Positions 22,876 through 35,907 of a stretch of 64,000 nucleotides of DNA are shown here, piece by piece. The position numbers were made by a program, and so were the translations under genes. Within the stretch, counting starts at the first letter, position 1. Each line of letters begins with the position of its first letter. This DNA is from Kitagawia praeruptora. Taxonomy: Eukaryota > Streptophyta > Magnoliopsida > Apiales > Apiaceae. The notes below the pieces were generated by a model, which was not told the DNA's origin, made no database searches, and saw nothing but the letters and a program-made list of their open reading frames with translations. Location of the stretch: NCBI GenBank assembly GCA_037693485.1, contig CM075347.1, forward strand, positions 143,977,501 to 144,041,500. The letters are read 5' to 3'.

Positions 22876-24301
22876 GAGTGAATTGCACTTTGTATACCTA
22901 AACTATCCACTTTATATATCTGAACTACCCATTGAACATTTTGTATACTCAAAGTCTCAAACTATGCATGTGTGCAACTTGTGTGGTACAACCGTTAGTA
23001 ATAACCAAAAAAGCAAGGGGCATTCTTGTCTTCTAATTATTTTATTTGGACACTTCTTTTGATATATGTTAGATTAAAACTCGTGCAATGTACAAATTTT
23101 TTTTAAATATTATTATTTAAATAAAACTATCCATGTTATTAATTATTATAATATTATTATTTTAATTTATTTAAATAAAACTACCCATGATATTATTGAA
23201 AAAGAATAGGATTTAGTTAGGAAAAATAGAAAAGGTAAAGTATTTTAGATGAAAACGGTAATTGGTTAGTTATAAGTATTACAACATCATTATTTTTTTA
23301 TTAAATTGAATTGTCCGTAATATTTTTAGAAAAAAAGAAATTTAGTTATATAAAATATAAAAGATAACGTGACCTGAAAAAGGAAACTGATTAGTTCTAG
23401 AAAATTTGAAAAGACAACATATTTTACCTGAAAAAGGAAATTAATTAGTTACTAGTAATTGTAGTATCATTGTTTTATTTTATTAAATAGGATGATGGAC
23501 TCAAAAAGAAGTTACAACAAATTTGAATGAAAGTAAATATATAATTAGGTTTAAATGATATATAATTAGGTTTTCTACCTAAATGACATATAATTAGATT
23601 TTCTATCTTGAATAGCATTATCAATGTAGGTCTACTACATTGAATATGATTAATGTAAAAATTCGTAATTATATTTTCTCTTGAGATTCTGAGTGTTTTC
23701 ATTTGAATAATAATTATTAAATCATCACAAAATTAAAGATAATTTTATGAGCTACATATGGATTGTAAAATCATCCAAATCTGATTTCTAGATCTCAAGA
23801 TAGAGCTCAAATATTAAATATGAATTTTTTAATACTAATAAATAAATAAATAAAATTCAATTCTATATAACCTTTTTTAATTATATCCTTTTCATATTAT
23901 TATTTTTTTTAAAAATTTAATTCTTATACAATATATTTTTAATTATATCCTTTTTCAGATTATAATTTTTTTAAATTCACTTTTAATGCAACCTTTTCTA
24001 ATTATATTCTTTTTGGAATATAATTTTTTTTAAATGATATAATCTTACATAAAATTAGATATAATAAGTAAGAGAGGGAGAGAAGATCAGAAGAAATGGA
24101 GTAAAGGAACCGGCGCCAAAACACACAGCAAGTAGCTAAATACATAAACAAATGAAAACTAACTGGAGCTAGTATTAACTAACGAACATACACAAATGGC
24201 ATATATTTGCATAGTTTGAATACACAAAGTGTTCAATTAGTAATTTAAGTACACAAAATGTATAAAATGAAATATTTAGGTATACAAAATGCAATTCACT
24301 C
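22876..24301. mobile_element. MULE-like element, GAGTGAATTGCA ends
   Basis: The left end GAGTGAATTGCACTTTGTAT and the complement of the right end GAGTGAATTGCATTTTGTAT form terminal inverted repeats of about 25 bp. The end motif is shared with the elements at 57086 and, more loosely, at 50686. The body is AT-rich with repeated ttagttacta / tgaaaaagg modules and no recognisable transposase. I could not see a target duplication. Confidence 0.65.
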
Positions 24302-25144
24302 ATCTATTATATATATAATACCACAACATGTACTATTTTAATCCATCCTAAATTACCATTTGGACCCTCTGCATTCATTAATACACATCAATTAAAATTC
24401 ATATTTAATATGTGCATTCATTAACATACATTAATTAATTCGTATTTAATATGTTTATTTAATACTATCTACTTAATTACGACACTTTCGTTACATTGCA
24501 ATTAATTAAGCATTCGAACAAGTTTGTGTCTCGCTCGAGTATAGAAACCTTTGAACTCATTATAATTGAAGAAATAATATTGGAACATTAACTTGAGATT
24601 GCTAACTACATATTTTTGCTATGCAATCTACAGATTTTGTGTACTGTAATTTAGTATTTTTACTTTATAAAAATGTGTCTAATACAATATTTTTTAATAC
24701 TTTCTTGGCTTTGGCGCATTACTTGACATTCTGTAATATCAAATTCAAGAAATATATGACTATGAGCACTTTGAAAAATTAAAGAGTACATTTGAATGTT
24801 TTAACCAAAATGGGAGATTTTGAAATGAGAATAAAATAAACATTGATTAAAAAAGGACGTGTTAAACTAAAAAAAAAAAATTAATCATCACAATATCAAT
24901 TGCTAATATTAATATTAAAAGGTAATGAGAAAAACTGCAATATTAATTATAAAATAGAACAATCCCGTGCCTTGCATGGAAATTGAAGCTAGTTAATCAT
25001 TAATTGATGAACTTTTATCAACAATTCCATCAATTTTTAATAAAGTGGTTAACGGATTGATCATGCTTAATTTTATAGATGAATCAATAAAAAATCATTA
25101 CATTACCAAACTATTTTCTAAGGGATAAATCGCTTCTCTTCCTA
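24302..25144. other. AT-rich DNA with a decayed Helitron-like 3' end
   Basis: At 24964-24992 cccgtgccttgcatgg...aagctag followed by T resembles the Helitron 3' terminus seen elsewhere in this window, with a weakened stem. No gene is seen. Confidence 0.4.
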
Positions 25145-25549
25145 TCTATACTATACTATAATAAGTAAACTAGGGGATAATTGGTAGTTTGGTTCAACCC
25201 TATTTTTTAGCCATAATTTTAGTTGAATTAAAAATAAATTTAATTAATATTTTATCTACCTAAAAACATTCCCGGGTAAACAAAGATTTAGCCGAGAGTT
25301 TTGATCGAGAGGAGTGGCGTGTGTGTCAGTGTGGCTATAAACTAGGGGATAATTGGTAGTTTGGTAGCTTGGTTCAACCATATTTTTTAATATTAAAAAA
25401 CATATTAAACAAATAACAAATTACACTATAAAAAATTAAAAGTAATATTTATAATATTAAAATTAATTTTTATAATATTATATTACACTATAAACAAATT
25501 ACAAAAAATTAAAAGCAACTCGTGCTTTGCACGGGTTATAAGCTACTAG
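25145..25549 (+). mobile_element. Short non-autonomous Helitron
   Basis: It starts A|TCTATACTATACTATAATAAG and ends in the hairpin CGTGCttTGCACG followed by CTAG|T, with no target duplication and the A|T junction typical of Helitrons. A block around aaactaggggataattgg is repeated at 25167 and 25338, so the element contains an internal duplication. Confidence 0.75.
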
Positions 25550-25731
25550 TATATATAGATAGCAAAACATGGATAATTTAGGGATATTAAGCTAATTAAT
25601 TCCCTATGAAATTACAATTATACCCTTACAAGTGATAAAATTACAAAAAAGTTTTTGTGATTATTCCAGAAGAAATGAAACGATCATTAAAGCCAACTTT
25701 CGTCCCTGCTCGACGGGGGCAATAACTTCCG

Positions 25732-25944
25732 ATGGAGCGGCCGAAGCTTCCGAAAGAGGGACTTCATCTGATATTGCATCATGAAGCCGTCCTATTCTTC
25801 GAGTATAGGGCGGGTAACTTACCAGCAACAGTGAATTTCCGACAAGTAGCCGAACGAGTTCCAGATGATTTTATGAATAGTTGGAGAGAAGAAGACGGAA
25901 ATACAGAAGGGGATATTGGTTTGAAATGCCACTCTCTTATTTAA
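25732..25944 (+). pseudogene. Unrecognised coding-like fragment
   Basis: A 70-codon frame with balanced composition (EAVLFFEYRAGNLPATV, FRQVAERVPDDFMNSWREE) sits in a stretch much richer in GC than its surroundings, inside Helitron-family DNA. I do not recognise the protein. It could be a captured exon piece or chance. It has no upstream promoter signal that I can see. Confidence 0.35.
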
Positions 25945-25972
25945 ATGGAAAAAAATGAGTTTTATTTTCGTT

Positions 25973-26034
25973 GTGAATCGAACCTAGAACCTGCACTACA
26001 CAAATTATTTTACTAACCATTGTGCTACATGGAC
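25973..26034 (-). repeat. tRNA-like (SINE head-like) module
   Basis: The complement has TAGCACAATGGTTAGTA (A-box-like) and GGTTCGATTC (B-box-like) about 35 bases apart. The folding arms of a real tRNA are not intact. It is probably a tRNA-derived SINE or a decayed tRNA relic. Confidence 0.45.
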
Positions 26035-26049
26035 TTTATTGTTTTGAAT

Positions 26050-28700
26050 TAAAAAACATTTAACATAAACTCGACCTCTCCATTATCTTTTTTTACTATA
26101 TTTTCTATATCATCTTTTTTATATTTTCTAACTAAAAATCCTCTTTTCCTAAAAATATCACGGGCAACATTAATTTTTCTTAAAACATTACGAGCAATTT
26201 TATTTAGTAAAATAACATAATTGAATTATAATTACTATAAACTAATCAATTAACTTTTTCACCTAAAACATGTTTCCTTTTTAATTTTTTCTAACTAAGA
26301 CCTCTCTTTTTCCAATTAAATCATGGCATTCTATTTAATTAAATTAAATAATAATTTTATAATTACTTATAATTAACTGATTACCTTTTTCAACTAAATT
26401 TTATCATCTTTTCAATATTTTCTAACTAAAATCCTTTTTTCTAGAAATATCACGGATAACATTTATATAATTATTATCAAATCATCTAATTTAAAAATTT
26501 AAGTCTCCAAAATTCATATTTTAAAAAAAATTAATTCAAATTAATAAAAAAATTATATAATATTAAAGAAATCCGTGCATCGCACGGGTTTTAAGCTAGT
26601 ATTCTTTAAATCGTAAAAATAAGCAAGTTTACATCAACTTCTAAAAGATGACCCGTGCCTCGCACGGGTTAATTTTCTAACATGACTGTACGTATCTATA
26701 CTATTATATAAAAGCCAAAATATTAAAAGTTTGGTTGGTCGGTACCTATTAATTTTACTAATTTACCCTTATTTAATTACAAATAAAATTCATCATACTA
26801 ACTAATCAATTTCCTTTTTCAGGTTAAACATATTATCTATTCTATTTTTCAATAACTAAATAATTTCTTTTTTCAGGTAAAATACAATATCTTTTATATT
26901 TTATTTAACTAAAATTTATCCTTAATTACTAATCAATTTTTTTTTTCAAGTTAAATATATTACCTTTTTTATTTTTCAAAACTAAATAATTTCTTTTTCA
27001 AGTAAAATAAAATATCTTTTATATTTTATCTAAGTAAAATTTCTCCTTTTTAAAACAATTTCAATCAATTTTGTTTAATAAGATAACATAATTATATTAT
27101 AATTACTATTAACTAATTAATTACCTTTTCAGCCAAAACACGTTAGCTTTTCTCTTTTCTCTAACTAAAATATCTCTTTTTTCAATTATATCACGGGCGA
27201 TTCTATTTAATAAAAAAAATAATAATATTATAATATTAATAATTAACTGATCACCTTTTCAACTAAAACGTATCATTTTTTTCCATTTTTTCTAATTAAA
27301 TTCCCTCTTTTATTTATTTTACAAACTGAGGACTTACCTTTTCCTTTTCCTCTAACTAAAATCTAGAGCTGTAAACGAACCAAACTCGGAAGAACTTTTA
27401 ACGAACACGAACAAATTCTTAACGAACCGAACAATGTTCGGTAAGCATATCAGACAATTTTTTTTGTCCGAACTCGAGTTCGGTGAACCGAACCGAACAC
27501 GAACTGTTCGCGAACATACACGAACAGTTCGGTAATTATATATATATATACATATATATAATATTGTATAACAAATAAATATAATAATTTAAAAAATAAA
27601 AAATAAAAAAAATTGTAAATATTATTATTTTTATCGAACGAACCGAACTCGGACGAACTCTTAACGAACTCGGACGAACTCTTAACGAACCGAACAATGT
27701 TCGGTAACCTGAATTCGGTTCGGTAAGCTTATCGGACGAGCTAACCGAACTCGAACACGAACAAACGAACCGAGCTTAACGAACAGTTCGGTTCGTTAAA
27801 CAGCTCTACTAAAATCTATTAGTTCCAATTATATCACGGGCAATTACCTTCTTCAGCCAAAACGCGTTACCTTTTCTCTTTTTCCTAACTAAAATATATC
27901 TCTTTCCAATTATATCACGGGCAGTTCTATTTAAAAAAATAAATTAATATTATTATAATATTAATAATTAACCGATTACCTTTTGAGCTAAAACGTACCA
28001 TTTTTCCCATCTTTTTTAATTAAATTCCCTTTTTTCCAAGAAATATCATGGGCAACATTAATTTCTCATTTTATAAAAACACTATTAGCAATTTTATTTA
28101 GCAAAATAAGATAATTAAATTAAAATTACTATGAACTAATCAAATACATTTTTCACCTAAAACATGTCACCTTTTTAATTTTGCCGTTACCTTTTCTATT
28201 TTCTCTAACTAGAGTCCTTCCGTTTTTCTTATCACGAAATCTCTCTTTTTCCAATTATATCACGGTGGTTTTATTTATTAAAGTAAAATAATATTATAAT
28301 ACTAATAATTAACCGATGACCTTTTTCAAATAAAACATATTTTTTTTCTAAATTTTCTAACTAAAATCCCTCTTTTCCAAGAAATATCACGGGCAACATT
28401 AATTTCTCCTTTTTCTAAAAACAATACGAGCAATTTTATTTCATAAAATAACATAATTAAATTATAATTACTAGAAACTAATTAATTACCCTTTTCATCT
28501 AAAATATGTTACATTTTTAATTTCTCTAACTAAGATATCTCTATCACGGACATTCTATTTAATAAAATAAAATAATAGTTTTTTAATTACTAATAATTAA
28601 CTTATTACCCTTTTCAACTAAAACCTATCATCTTTTATGTATTATCTAACTACAATCCCTCAATTTCTAGAAATATCACGGATAATATTTATGTAATTAT
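26050..28700. repeat. Degenerate tandem units within Helitron DNA
   Basis: Words such as atatcacgggcaacattaat, cacctaaaacatgt and aattataattact recur with a spacing near 350 bp (for example 28137 and 28485). They also occur left of 26600. The unit is shared by two neighbouring Helitron copies. Confidence 0.65.
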
Positions 28701-28827
28701 TATCAAAACAACTTATTTAAAAAATTTTAGCCTCCAAAATTCATGTTTAAAAAAAATAATTCAAATTAATGAAAAAAATTCATAAAATATTTAAAAAAAT
28801 TCGTGCATCGCACGGGTTTTAAGCTAG
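26695..28827 (+). mobile_element. 2.1-kb non-autonomous Helitron
   Basis: The 5' end is A|TCTATACTATTATATAAAAG. The 3' end is a cgtgcatcgcacg hairpin and AAGCTAG, here followed by C. The interior is an array of long, degenerate repeats of about 350 bp. A hAT element is nested at 27364-27808. Confidence 0.72.
27364..27808. mobile_element. Non-autonomous hAT element with CGAAC repeats
   Basis: TIRs are TAGAGCTGTAAACGAACC and, on the complement, TAGAGCTGTTTAACGAACC. A perfect 8-bp duplication CTAAAATC is at 27356-27363 and 27809-27816. The whole body is short cgaacc, gaactcgg and gttcggt motifs on both strands. Confidence 0.88.
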
Positions 28828-31552
28828 CATGTTCTAATAACATAATTAATCAATTCTAAAATTTACGAAAACTTAGTCAAAATGTATAAATTGTTAAATA
28901 TAGAGATGAATTTTATATTTGCGAAACTGCCAGACCATTTAGCTACAAATTATTCTAGTATAAGGTAAGTTTACGTGAGATCATATCCATGATCATTCTT
29001 CTTTTTAGATAATGCATAATTATATTACAAATTTATCAAAAAAATATTAGTTTTCTCATAAATTTTGGTCAAATTTAATCTTATGTTTGTGTCCAAAATC
29101 CGTTATGAACTTGATTTAGGGTTCATTAAAATTATGGGGGTTCGATTTATGTAGATATGGAAATATATTGAAAGATGAATATTCTGTCATCTGTTTCGGG
29201 ATTCATTCATGCATGCAAGGGTTCAGGTGTCTAAATTCTATTGTGGAGACTTGCTAGTGGTTCATGCAGGTGAAGAGCTTCCAGGCAGGGATTCACGCAC
29301 GAACCCCGACGACAGAAATTAGGTCAACCGTCTTCTAAATTGCAGGAGAATGGATAAGGGACGCTCTATCAGACTTGTGGATAACTCGTAAATAGCAGGA
29401 GCGGCTCAACAACATCAGTTATCACAGATAATCATATACATGGATTATGTATATATATGTGGATATATAATTGAAAATCATAAAAACATGAAGATAATCA
29501 TAGATTTATTTAAGAAAATCAACTGGATAATCACATCAGCTGGATAAACCATCAAATCAGTTGAGTTATGGAGGATAAATTTTATCAAATCGTGGTTTAA
29601 TTATCAAGAACTAAATTGGACTTAATCCCTTATAAATAGAAGGATATGTAAGCGAGGTTAGAAACACATACTCGATTAGTACTACGACTATGTAGGATTT
29701 ATTCAATCATAATTGTCCGAAATTCTTGCAAATTCGGTCCAAAAACAATTACAATCATCATTCGGTTCAAGGTAGTTGAATCCCAAACTTGATACACAAA
29801 TTTGCTTTTATGGTCAAATTTTACATGAATTCTACATTTTTATCGTAACTATCTCGAAGATGTGTTGTACCAAATTTTCTTCACAACATCTTACAAAACA
29901 ATTGTCCCCTTATTTTGAAGTGTATATATTTTATGCATTTGACTTTGTAACAAAATAGTAGTTTATAATTAGATTTAAAATGACAAATAAATTGCAAGGT
30001 TTGTGTAAGATGACTCCTAATTAGTTAAAATAATGTTATAGCTTAATCACACGCAAGTAAGCTTCCAACATCAAAACCATAGCGTTGATGTAAACTATGA
30101 TTATGACATCCTCAAGATTAACCGAATCTAGATCAACGAAATCTAATAACCAAATATCACAAAAAGTTGATTTCCATTAATGTTTAATTATTTAATTAAC
30201 CAATTGTTTATTGCTAGTAAATCATAGACAAGGTGGGGATCAAGTTCATATCGCGCACTAACACCAAATTTTACTTGCTTTCCAAAAGCTAAATAAAAAC
30301 AAGAGTTATAGACTTATAGGGGCGATTTTTAGTGTCAAAATATGAATAGTTATTGTAATAAAATATGAGCTTCTTTTGGTTTACAGCTATGAGATGTGTT
30401 TAGAAATAAAATAATGTAGCCACCACCACACCAGTAATAATTCTTTAAACGTGACATATATATGTTGAAGTAGACACCTATATTTATCAGTGTATGTAGC
30501 CGGCTCCAAATAGCTAAAATGGCTTTTAATTATGTGTCACGAAAAGGAAGAGATTTTGAGCACAAACTAACAAGATTCTATCTCTCCGTTAAAATGTCGA
30601 TCAACCAAGTATTTGTAAAGTTTGTTTTTTTTTTCTTTTTGTGGACTTGCATCAGCCACACTTGGCAAAATTTGAAGAAAATTAGGGATTTAAGAAAATG
30701 TTGAAGTAGCATATATATTGACCACCGAAAAATGCAAATATGCATGTTCATAGGAATTAATGATTTTATCGATGGAATTATTACGCCTAGATCTTGCAAT
30801 TATTTGTAGATGTTATAGCGAAAAATGCAAATATGCATGTTCATTTTAGCACCTTGTTTATCATCTCTTCTCAATATTCTTGTAAATTATATCATTGACC
30901 GTTTTTTTTCATAGCAAAATTTTTCCGTCATAAATAATTCTTTCACAAAAAATTCATCGTAAATGAGTGCATGTATTTCTTAAAATTGAGTTTGTTGCAA
31001 AGCAAAATTCAACAAAAATGTATGATGTGTAGATCACACAATAATATAAAATTATAATGAATTGTCAAAAATTAGTAAATTATTCGATTAAAAAGCAAGA
31101 ATAATATTGTGGTGAGACCCTTGACCATATGGATATTTGCAATTAATTAATAAATAAAGGATGGTCATGGTATTGAAAATTTGAGATCTATGGGCTAAAG
31201 AAACCAGGGATAGTCTATAGTAGTTTGTCAATTATAAAAACAGTTGGAAAAAGGCTAATTGGTTGGTCCATTGTGATGCAAGCAAAAGCTTGTTGGTGTT
31301 TTGTTTCGTCAATATTTTTATATTATGTGAATATTTTTTAGTAACATCAATATAAATAAATGCCTCCCATATTGTATCCCCCACCTTACACCAAACTAAT
31401 CAGCTACTAGCTTACGACATTATGGGCACCTTACCAGATTTTAAGCAACACCTTATCTATTTTTCTAGTTTGTTTTACTAATACCTTTTCTGGTTTTATG
31501 TCAATCTGTCTAATGGTTTTCTTGTGTGTAAGCTGGTAAGCTGACTCTGAAT
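28828..31552. other. No gene seen; possible LTR trace
   Basis: Mostly AT-rich DNA. Around 29180-29700 the composition is more balanced, and tataaatagaagg at 29633 resembles an LTR TATA box. I cannot find a partner LTR or ends. Short reading frames at 29776, 30519 and 30578 look like chance. Confidence 0.45.
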
Positions 31553-32698
31553 TAGAGATGCACAAAAGGTCCATGGGGCCGGGCTTTGAAAAACCCGGGT
31601 TTTTTGGTCAAAACTCGGTCCGGGCTTTGACTTTGACCGGGCCGGGCTTCTGTGAAAAATGTGAGCCCGTTTAGGCCTTCAAAGCGGGTCGCGGTGGGTT
31701 TTTTTCCGGGCTTGAAGCGGGCCGGGCCGGATCGGACTTTTTCCGGGATCAAATGAGATCGAGATTTTATGTTATATAAGAATGTTTTTTACTCCCTCCG
31801 TATCTTATTACTTTGCCCGTTTGCTGAATAACACGGGTTTTAAGATAGTGGGGAATGAATATTGTTGTTTTATGGGTTAGTGGGTATTGAATATTGTTTG
31901 TAAGGAGTAGTGGGTATTGAATATTGTTTTTTTTGGAGTAGTGGGTGGAGTAGTGGGTATTGAATATTATTTTTAAGGAGTAGTGGGTGGAATAGTGGGT
32001 ATTGAATATTATTTTTAAAAAGTAGTGGGTGGAGTAGTGGGTATTGAATATTATTTGTAATGATTAGTTGATGGAGTAGTGGGTATTGAATATTATTTTT
32101 AAAGAGTAGTGGGTGGAGTAGTGGGTATTGAATATTATTTTTTATGGCCAAAAATAGTAAGGGGAAAAGTATTTTGATTTACCTAAAAAGGAAAGTGGGA
32201 AAAGTAATAAGAGACAGAGGGAGTATGTAATAATGGCAGTCATGTGTTAAACAATCTATATTGCCGATACAAATATTACATTTATCGATTTACTTTTTGA
32301 TTTGATGATATATTAATTGATTACACGTGTACTTAACTTGTTTTCGTTCATGTATAGTAATATATGCATATAAATAATCTTATTATTAATAATGATTATG
32401 TAAATATATATGTACTTAAATTATTTTTATATTTGTAGGAAGTGTAAATACATAAATATTATGTAAGTATACTAGAATAATCGAATTTTACCCGGGCTTT
32501 TTCGGGCCGAACCGGGCTTTTAATCGGGCCGAGCCGAAGACCGGGCTTTTTAAAAGACCGGGCTTTTGCCGGGCCGGGCCGGGCTTTGGCCAAAAATATA
32601 GGGACCGTTCAAGGCCCTCGGGCCGGGCTTGACCGGGCCGGGCTTTGCCGGATCGGGCCGGGCCAGATTTTCGGGCTCGGGCTTTTTGTGCATCTCTA
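31553..32698. mobile_element. Non-autonomous hAT element with GGCCGGGC repeats
   Basis: TIRs are TAGAGATGCACAAAA at the left and the same on the complement at the right. A perfect 8-bp duplication CTCTGAAT is at 31545-31552 and 32699-32706. Both flanks (31575-31745 and 32485-32690) are dense in gggccgggcttt. The Stowaway nested in the centre accounts for 432 bp. Confidence 0.9.
31792..32223. mobile_element. Stowaway MITE expanded by a minisatellite
   Basis: CTCCCTCCGTATC and GAGACAGAGGGAG ends lie between TA dinucleotides, nested in the hAT element. About 300 bp of the centre (31860-32150) is a tandem array of ggagtagtgggtattgaata units with spacing of roughly 30-65 bp. Confidence 0.85.
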
Positions 32699-32897
32699 CT
32701 CTGAATGCCACGATGGATTCGTTTGGGAAATCTTATTTTTTATAAATAAGCTATTTATTCTGGAAAAAAGTTAGGAAATATGTACTTTTTTCTAAAATAA
32801 GTAACTTATTTTTGAAAGATAACGAATATTAAACTTTCGATACATATTTTTCTCTAAAAAAAGTTATGTAAATACGATTTTTTTTCCAAAATAAGTA

Positions 32898-33133
32898 CTT
32901 CCTCTGTTTTTTTATGTTAGTCTCTTGACTTTTCTGCACGTACTTTTAAGTGTTTTGATTGCATAGTTAAAATTATTTTTTTCAATTATTTTTTTTTGCA
33001 AATTAAAATTTTGATTATATATTTTTATTCAAAAAAAAGAAAATTTCAAAATTAATAATTTTTGCTATGTGGTCAATGCACCTAAAAATGTGTATAGAAA
33101 AATCAAAAAACTAATATAAAAAAACAGAGGGAG
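32898..33133. mobile_element. Stowaway-type MITE
   Basis: Ends CTTCCTCTGTTTTTTTATG and AAAAAACAGAGGGAG are inverted and flanked by TA. The interior arms acttttctgcacgtac and gtgtatagaaaaatc continue the stem imperfectly. Confidence 0.8.
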
Positions 33134-33590
33134 TAACTTATATATAAGTTGTTCGGCACATTTGTCAAACACCCCCAATATGGCAAGTATGGTATCAGCA
33201 AATGAACTTTGAATAAATAAAACTATATGCAAAATGTATGCCACATTCATCTTAGTCGGATTGAACTTACTCACTTATCCTGTTTGAAATATTTAAGAAA
33301 GTAAAAAAATGTTTCCAGTTATTTCCAAAATGTTAGATATTAGAATCGAATCTAGAATTGAGAGAGCGGAGAAACGATTTCCAAGAAATGAATCCTGAAA
33401 TATCGAATACGAGAGTAGAGTCGAATTCATATTCTCTTGATCATGAATTGGACATCTAAATTATTGTGATATAACAATATAAATGTAAAGTTTTATCCTG
33501 ACTTTTTATGATTAACTAAAATAAGTGATTTGGTATAAATTCAAGGAAAATGCTACCTATCCCAAAAAATTGGGAATTTGTATAATGAGT

Positions 33591-33836
33591 AGTGCTAGAG
33601 GCACCAAAATTTGGTACAAAAAATTACCACCAAATGACATGGCATGGCTGATGTGACAGTATGAGTCTTTTTGATTGGTTTTGTTGTTGTGAATACAGGG
33701 GGCCCATTTATTATTACAACAAATCAGAATATGCCACGTGTATTTTACAGGGGGCCCATTTATTATTACAACAAATCAGAATATGCCACGTGTATTTGGG
33801 GAAAGTTTTGTGAATCAATTTTGGTGTCCCTAGCAT
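33591..33836. mobile_element. Small MITE with internal 50-bp duplication
   Basis: Terminal arms gtgctagaggcaccaaaatt and aattttggtgtccctagcatt are inverted. Inside, gggggcccatttattattac...cacgtgtatttt is present twice in tandem (33698-33797). No clear target duplication. Confidence 0.6.
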
Positions 33837-34394
33837 TATTCTTGTATAATATGTCCCAAATTAATAGATCATTTTAAGAATATGTCCCATCATATTGATT
33901 TATTAATTATATGTCCCATTATCAGTTATTAAGTTTTATAGAGACCAATATACCCTTTTTTTATTAATCAATTACTATTATAAGTATATTACAATTTTAA
34001 AATTTTAACAAGTAAAAAAAATATTTTTTATATTTTTTTAGTACAGGACCCGCCATGGGCTCTTTTTTTAATTTTAACCATAAAATAAATATTTTTTTTT
34101 TGTTTTTTTACTTACACAGGCCCCGCCAGGGGCACCCTTAACTAAATAAAATATTAAAATTTATAATTTAAATTAATCAAATCATGTTTTTATGAGACAT
34201 TATATTTTAAAATAAATTGATTAAAAAGGGTACAATGGTCCTTTTCTCTTAAAATTTGAATGAAAAACTGATTTTAGGATAGATTTGAAATTTCAAATAT
34301 ATATAGGACATATTTACAAACCATGTTTTAAATTGGGACATATTATTAAAAAACCCAAAAAAATTCCCAAATGCTTATGTGTCATGCCTATGAT
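33837..34394. other. No gene seen
   Basis: AT-rich. tatgtcccaaatt / tatgtcccat words repeat at 33848-33920 and ccgccatgggct / ccgccaggggca occur at 34050-34130. No ORF of note. Confidence 0.45.
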
Positions 34395-34965
34395 TAGGGG
34401 TGTTCATGGGTTCATCAAACCGATCAAACCGACTCAACCTGACCCTTTTTTCGGCCGTTCAAACAGATAAAAAAAACCCGATACTTGATTGAGTTAGAAA
34501 ATTTTCAAACCGATTTAAATGGGTTGGGTATGGGTTTTATATTTTTTCGGCCAACCCAACCCAACCCGATCTAATATATATTTTTTATTTTATAATTTAA
34601 TACAATTTTATCTATAGATGTATGATTACATATGGCGTGTATGCATATGATTTACGATGTAATTTACATTACTAAAATTATAACAATAATTAAATTAAAT
34701 ATTAACAATAAAATCCTAGGTTACACATAATTTAATTTTACTTAAGTTCTCAAAATGAGCTTTACTTTGTGTACTTTAATTTTTTTTATAAAATTATTTA
34801 ACCCATTCAAACCGAACCAACCCAACCCAAACCGATATATAATAGGTAGGGTTGGGTTATAAAATTATTTTTTACGGGTTGGGTTAAAAATTTTGGAACC
34901 GATTTAATTGGGTCGGATTGCAAAAACGTCATCAACCCGGCCAATCCGATCCGCGAACACCCCTA
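34395..34965. mobile_element. Non-autonomous hAT element with AACCC repeats
   Basis: TIRs are TAGGGGTGTTC at both ends. The 8-bp duplication CCTATGAT is perfect (34387-34394, 34966-34973). Subterminal zones carry caacccaaccc, aaccgatt and gggttgggt motifs. Confidence 0.9.
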
Positions 34966-35650
34966 CCTATGATTGGTAACTTTCCTAATTATAAAAGGGG
35001 ACCCGCGTGTATACATATGCGCCACAAATTAAAATCTGTCATGTGTCATAACACATCATTTGGTAAAAATTTTGGGAAAATATTTGCTAAATTCAATGTT
35101 GTAAAAATCGGTTGATTCGTCCAAGTTTTCAGATGAGTAATCGGAAATCGAAAACTAACCAATTTAAATTTAAATAAAAACGAGCACTCAAACAATCGTA
35201 CGATTACACAAATTGTAAATTGTAAAAACGTAACCCAATAGAACCGATTTCTAAATTTTACGATCTTGACAAATTGTGGGCGTAGTCAGGATTTTCAAGT
35301 AACAGGATCAAAATACAATTTATTATTGTATTACAAATATATCTTTTCACTAGTGTCAAAACTGAAATCGACCACTATTAATGCTGTTTTTTAAAATATT
35401 TGACATATAAATTACTATTTTTTTTAAATTTTAATGGAATCGATTGAATCCACTGCCAATACATTGTCTACGCCGGTATGAACCCTTTTTTTACGTATAT
35501 ATTTAGGGAGGAAAAGGACAGATTAACTAATTGCACATTGATATTTCATATTTGTATGTGACAATAAAATGAAGTGGTGGAAGCCAACTGCAAAGCCACT
35601 TTTATTAGTGACGCCATGAAAACCGAAGAGACCACCCTAACTAATTACTA

Positions 35651-35907
35651 CTCCCTCCGTCTCAAAAACCTCTTCCCATTTCAAAAAACACGTTTGCCAA
35701 CGCACATTTTTTATCGTTAATATGTTCAATTTCGTATTAGTATTAAATATAAAAACTTCACTGTATTAAAGCACTCATAAATACGAATCCAACAAGATCA
35801 CTCATGACTATATTTGGTCTTATAGATTATGCGTAAATTAGTAATTTGTCTCATGTTATGAACAGGACCGACATTGTAAATGAGAAGAACATTTTGTGAC
35901 AGAGGAG
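35651..35907. mobile_element. Stowaway-type MITE, diverged
   Basis: The left end CTCCCTCCGTCTCAAAAA and the right end GACAGAGGAG lie between TA dinucleotides. The right arm has lost some complementarity. Confidence 0.65.

Larger units (their letters stand above)
25550..26599 (+). mobile_element. Helitron 3' part with captured-looking DNA
   Basis: The 3' terminus ccgtgcatcgcacgg...aagCTAG|T is at 26573-26599. The last 120 bases match the 3' part of the Helitron at 26695-28827, so they are one family. I cannot place its 5' end. It includes a higher-GC stretch (25690-25945) and a tRNA-like segment. Confidence 0.6.

Noticed and set aside
25973..26034. A functional tRNA gene
   Set aside because: Box-like motifs are present, but the acceptor and anticodon arms do not pair.
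31870..32151. NNIQYPLLHPLL repeat frame (minus)
   Set aside because: It is generated by the gtgggtattgaatatt minisatellite in a Stowaway.
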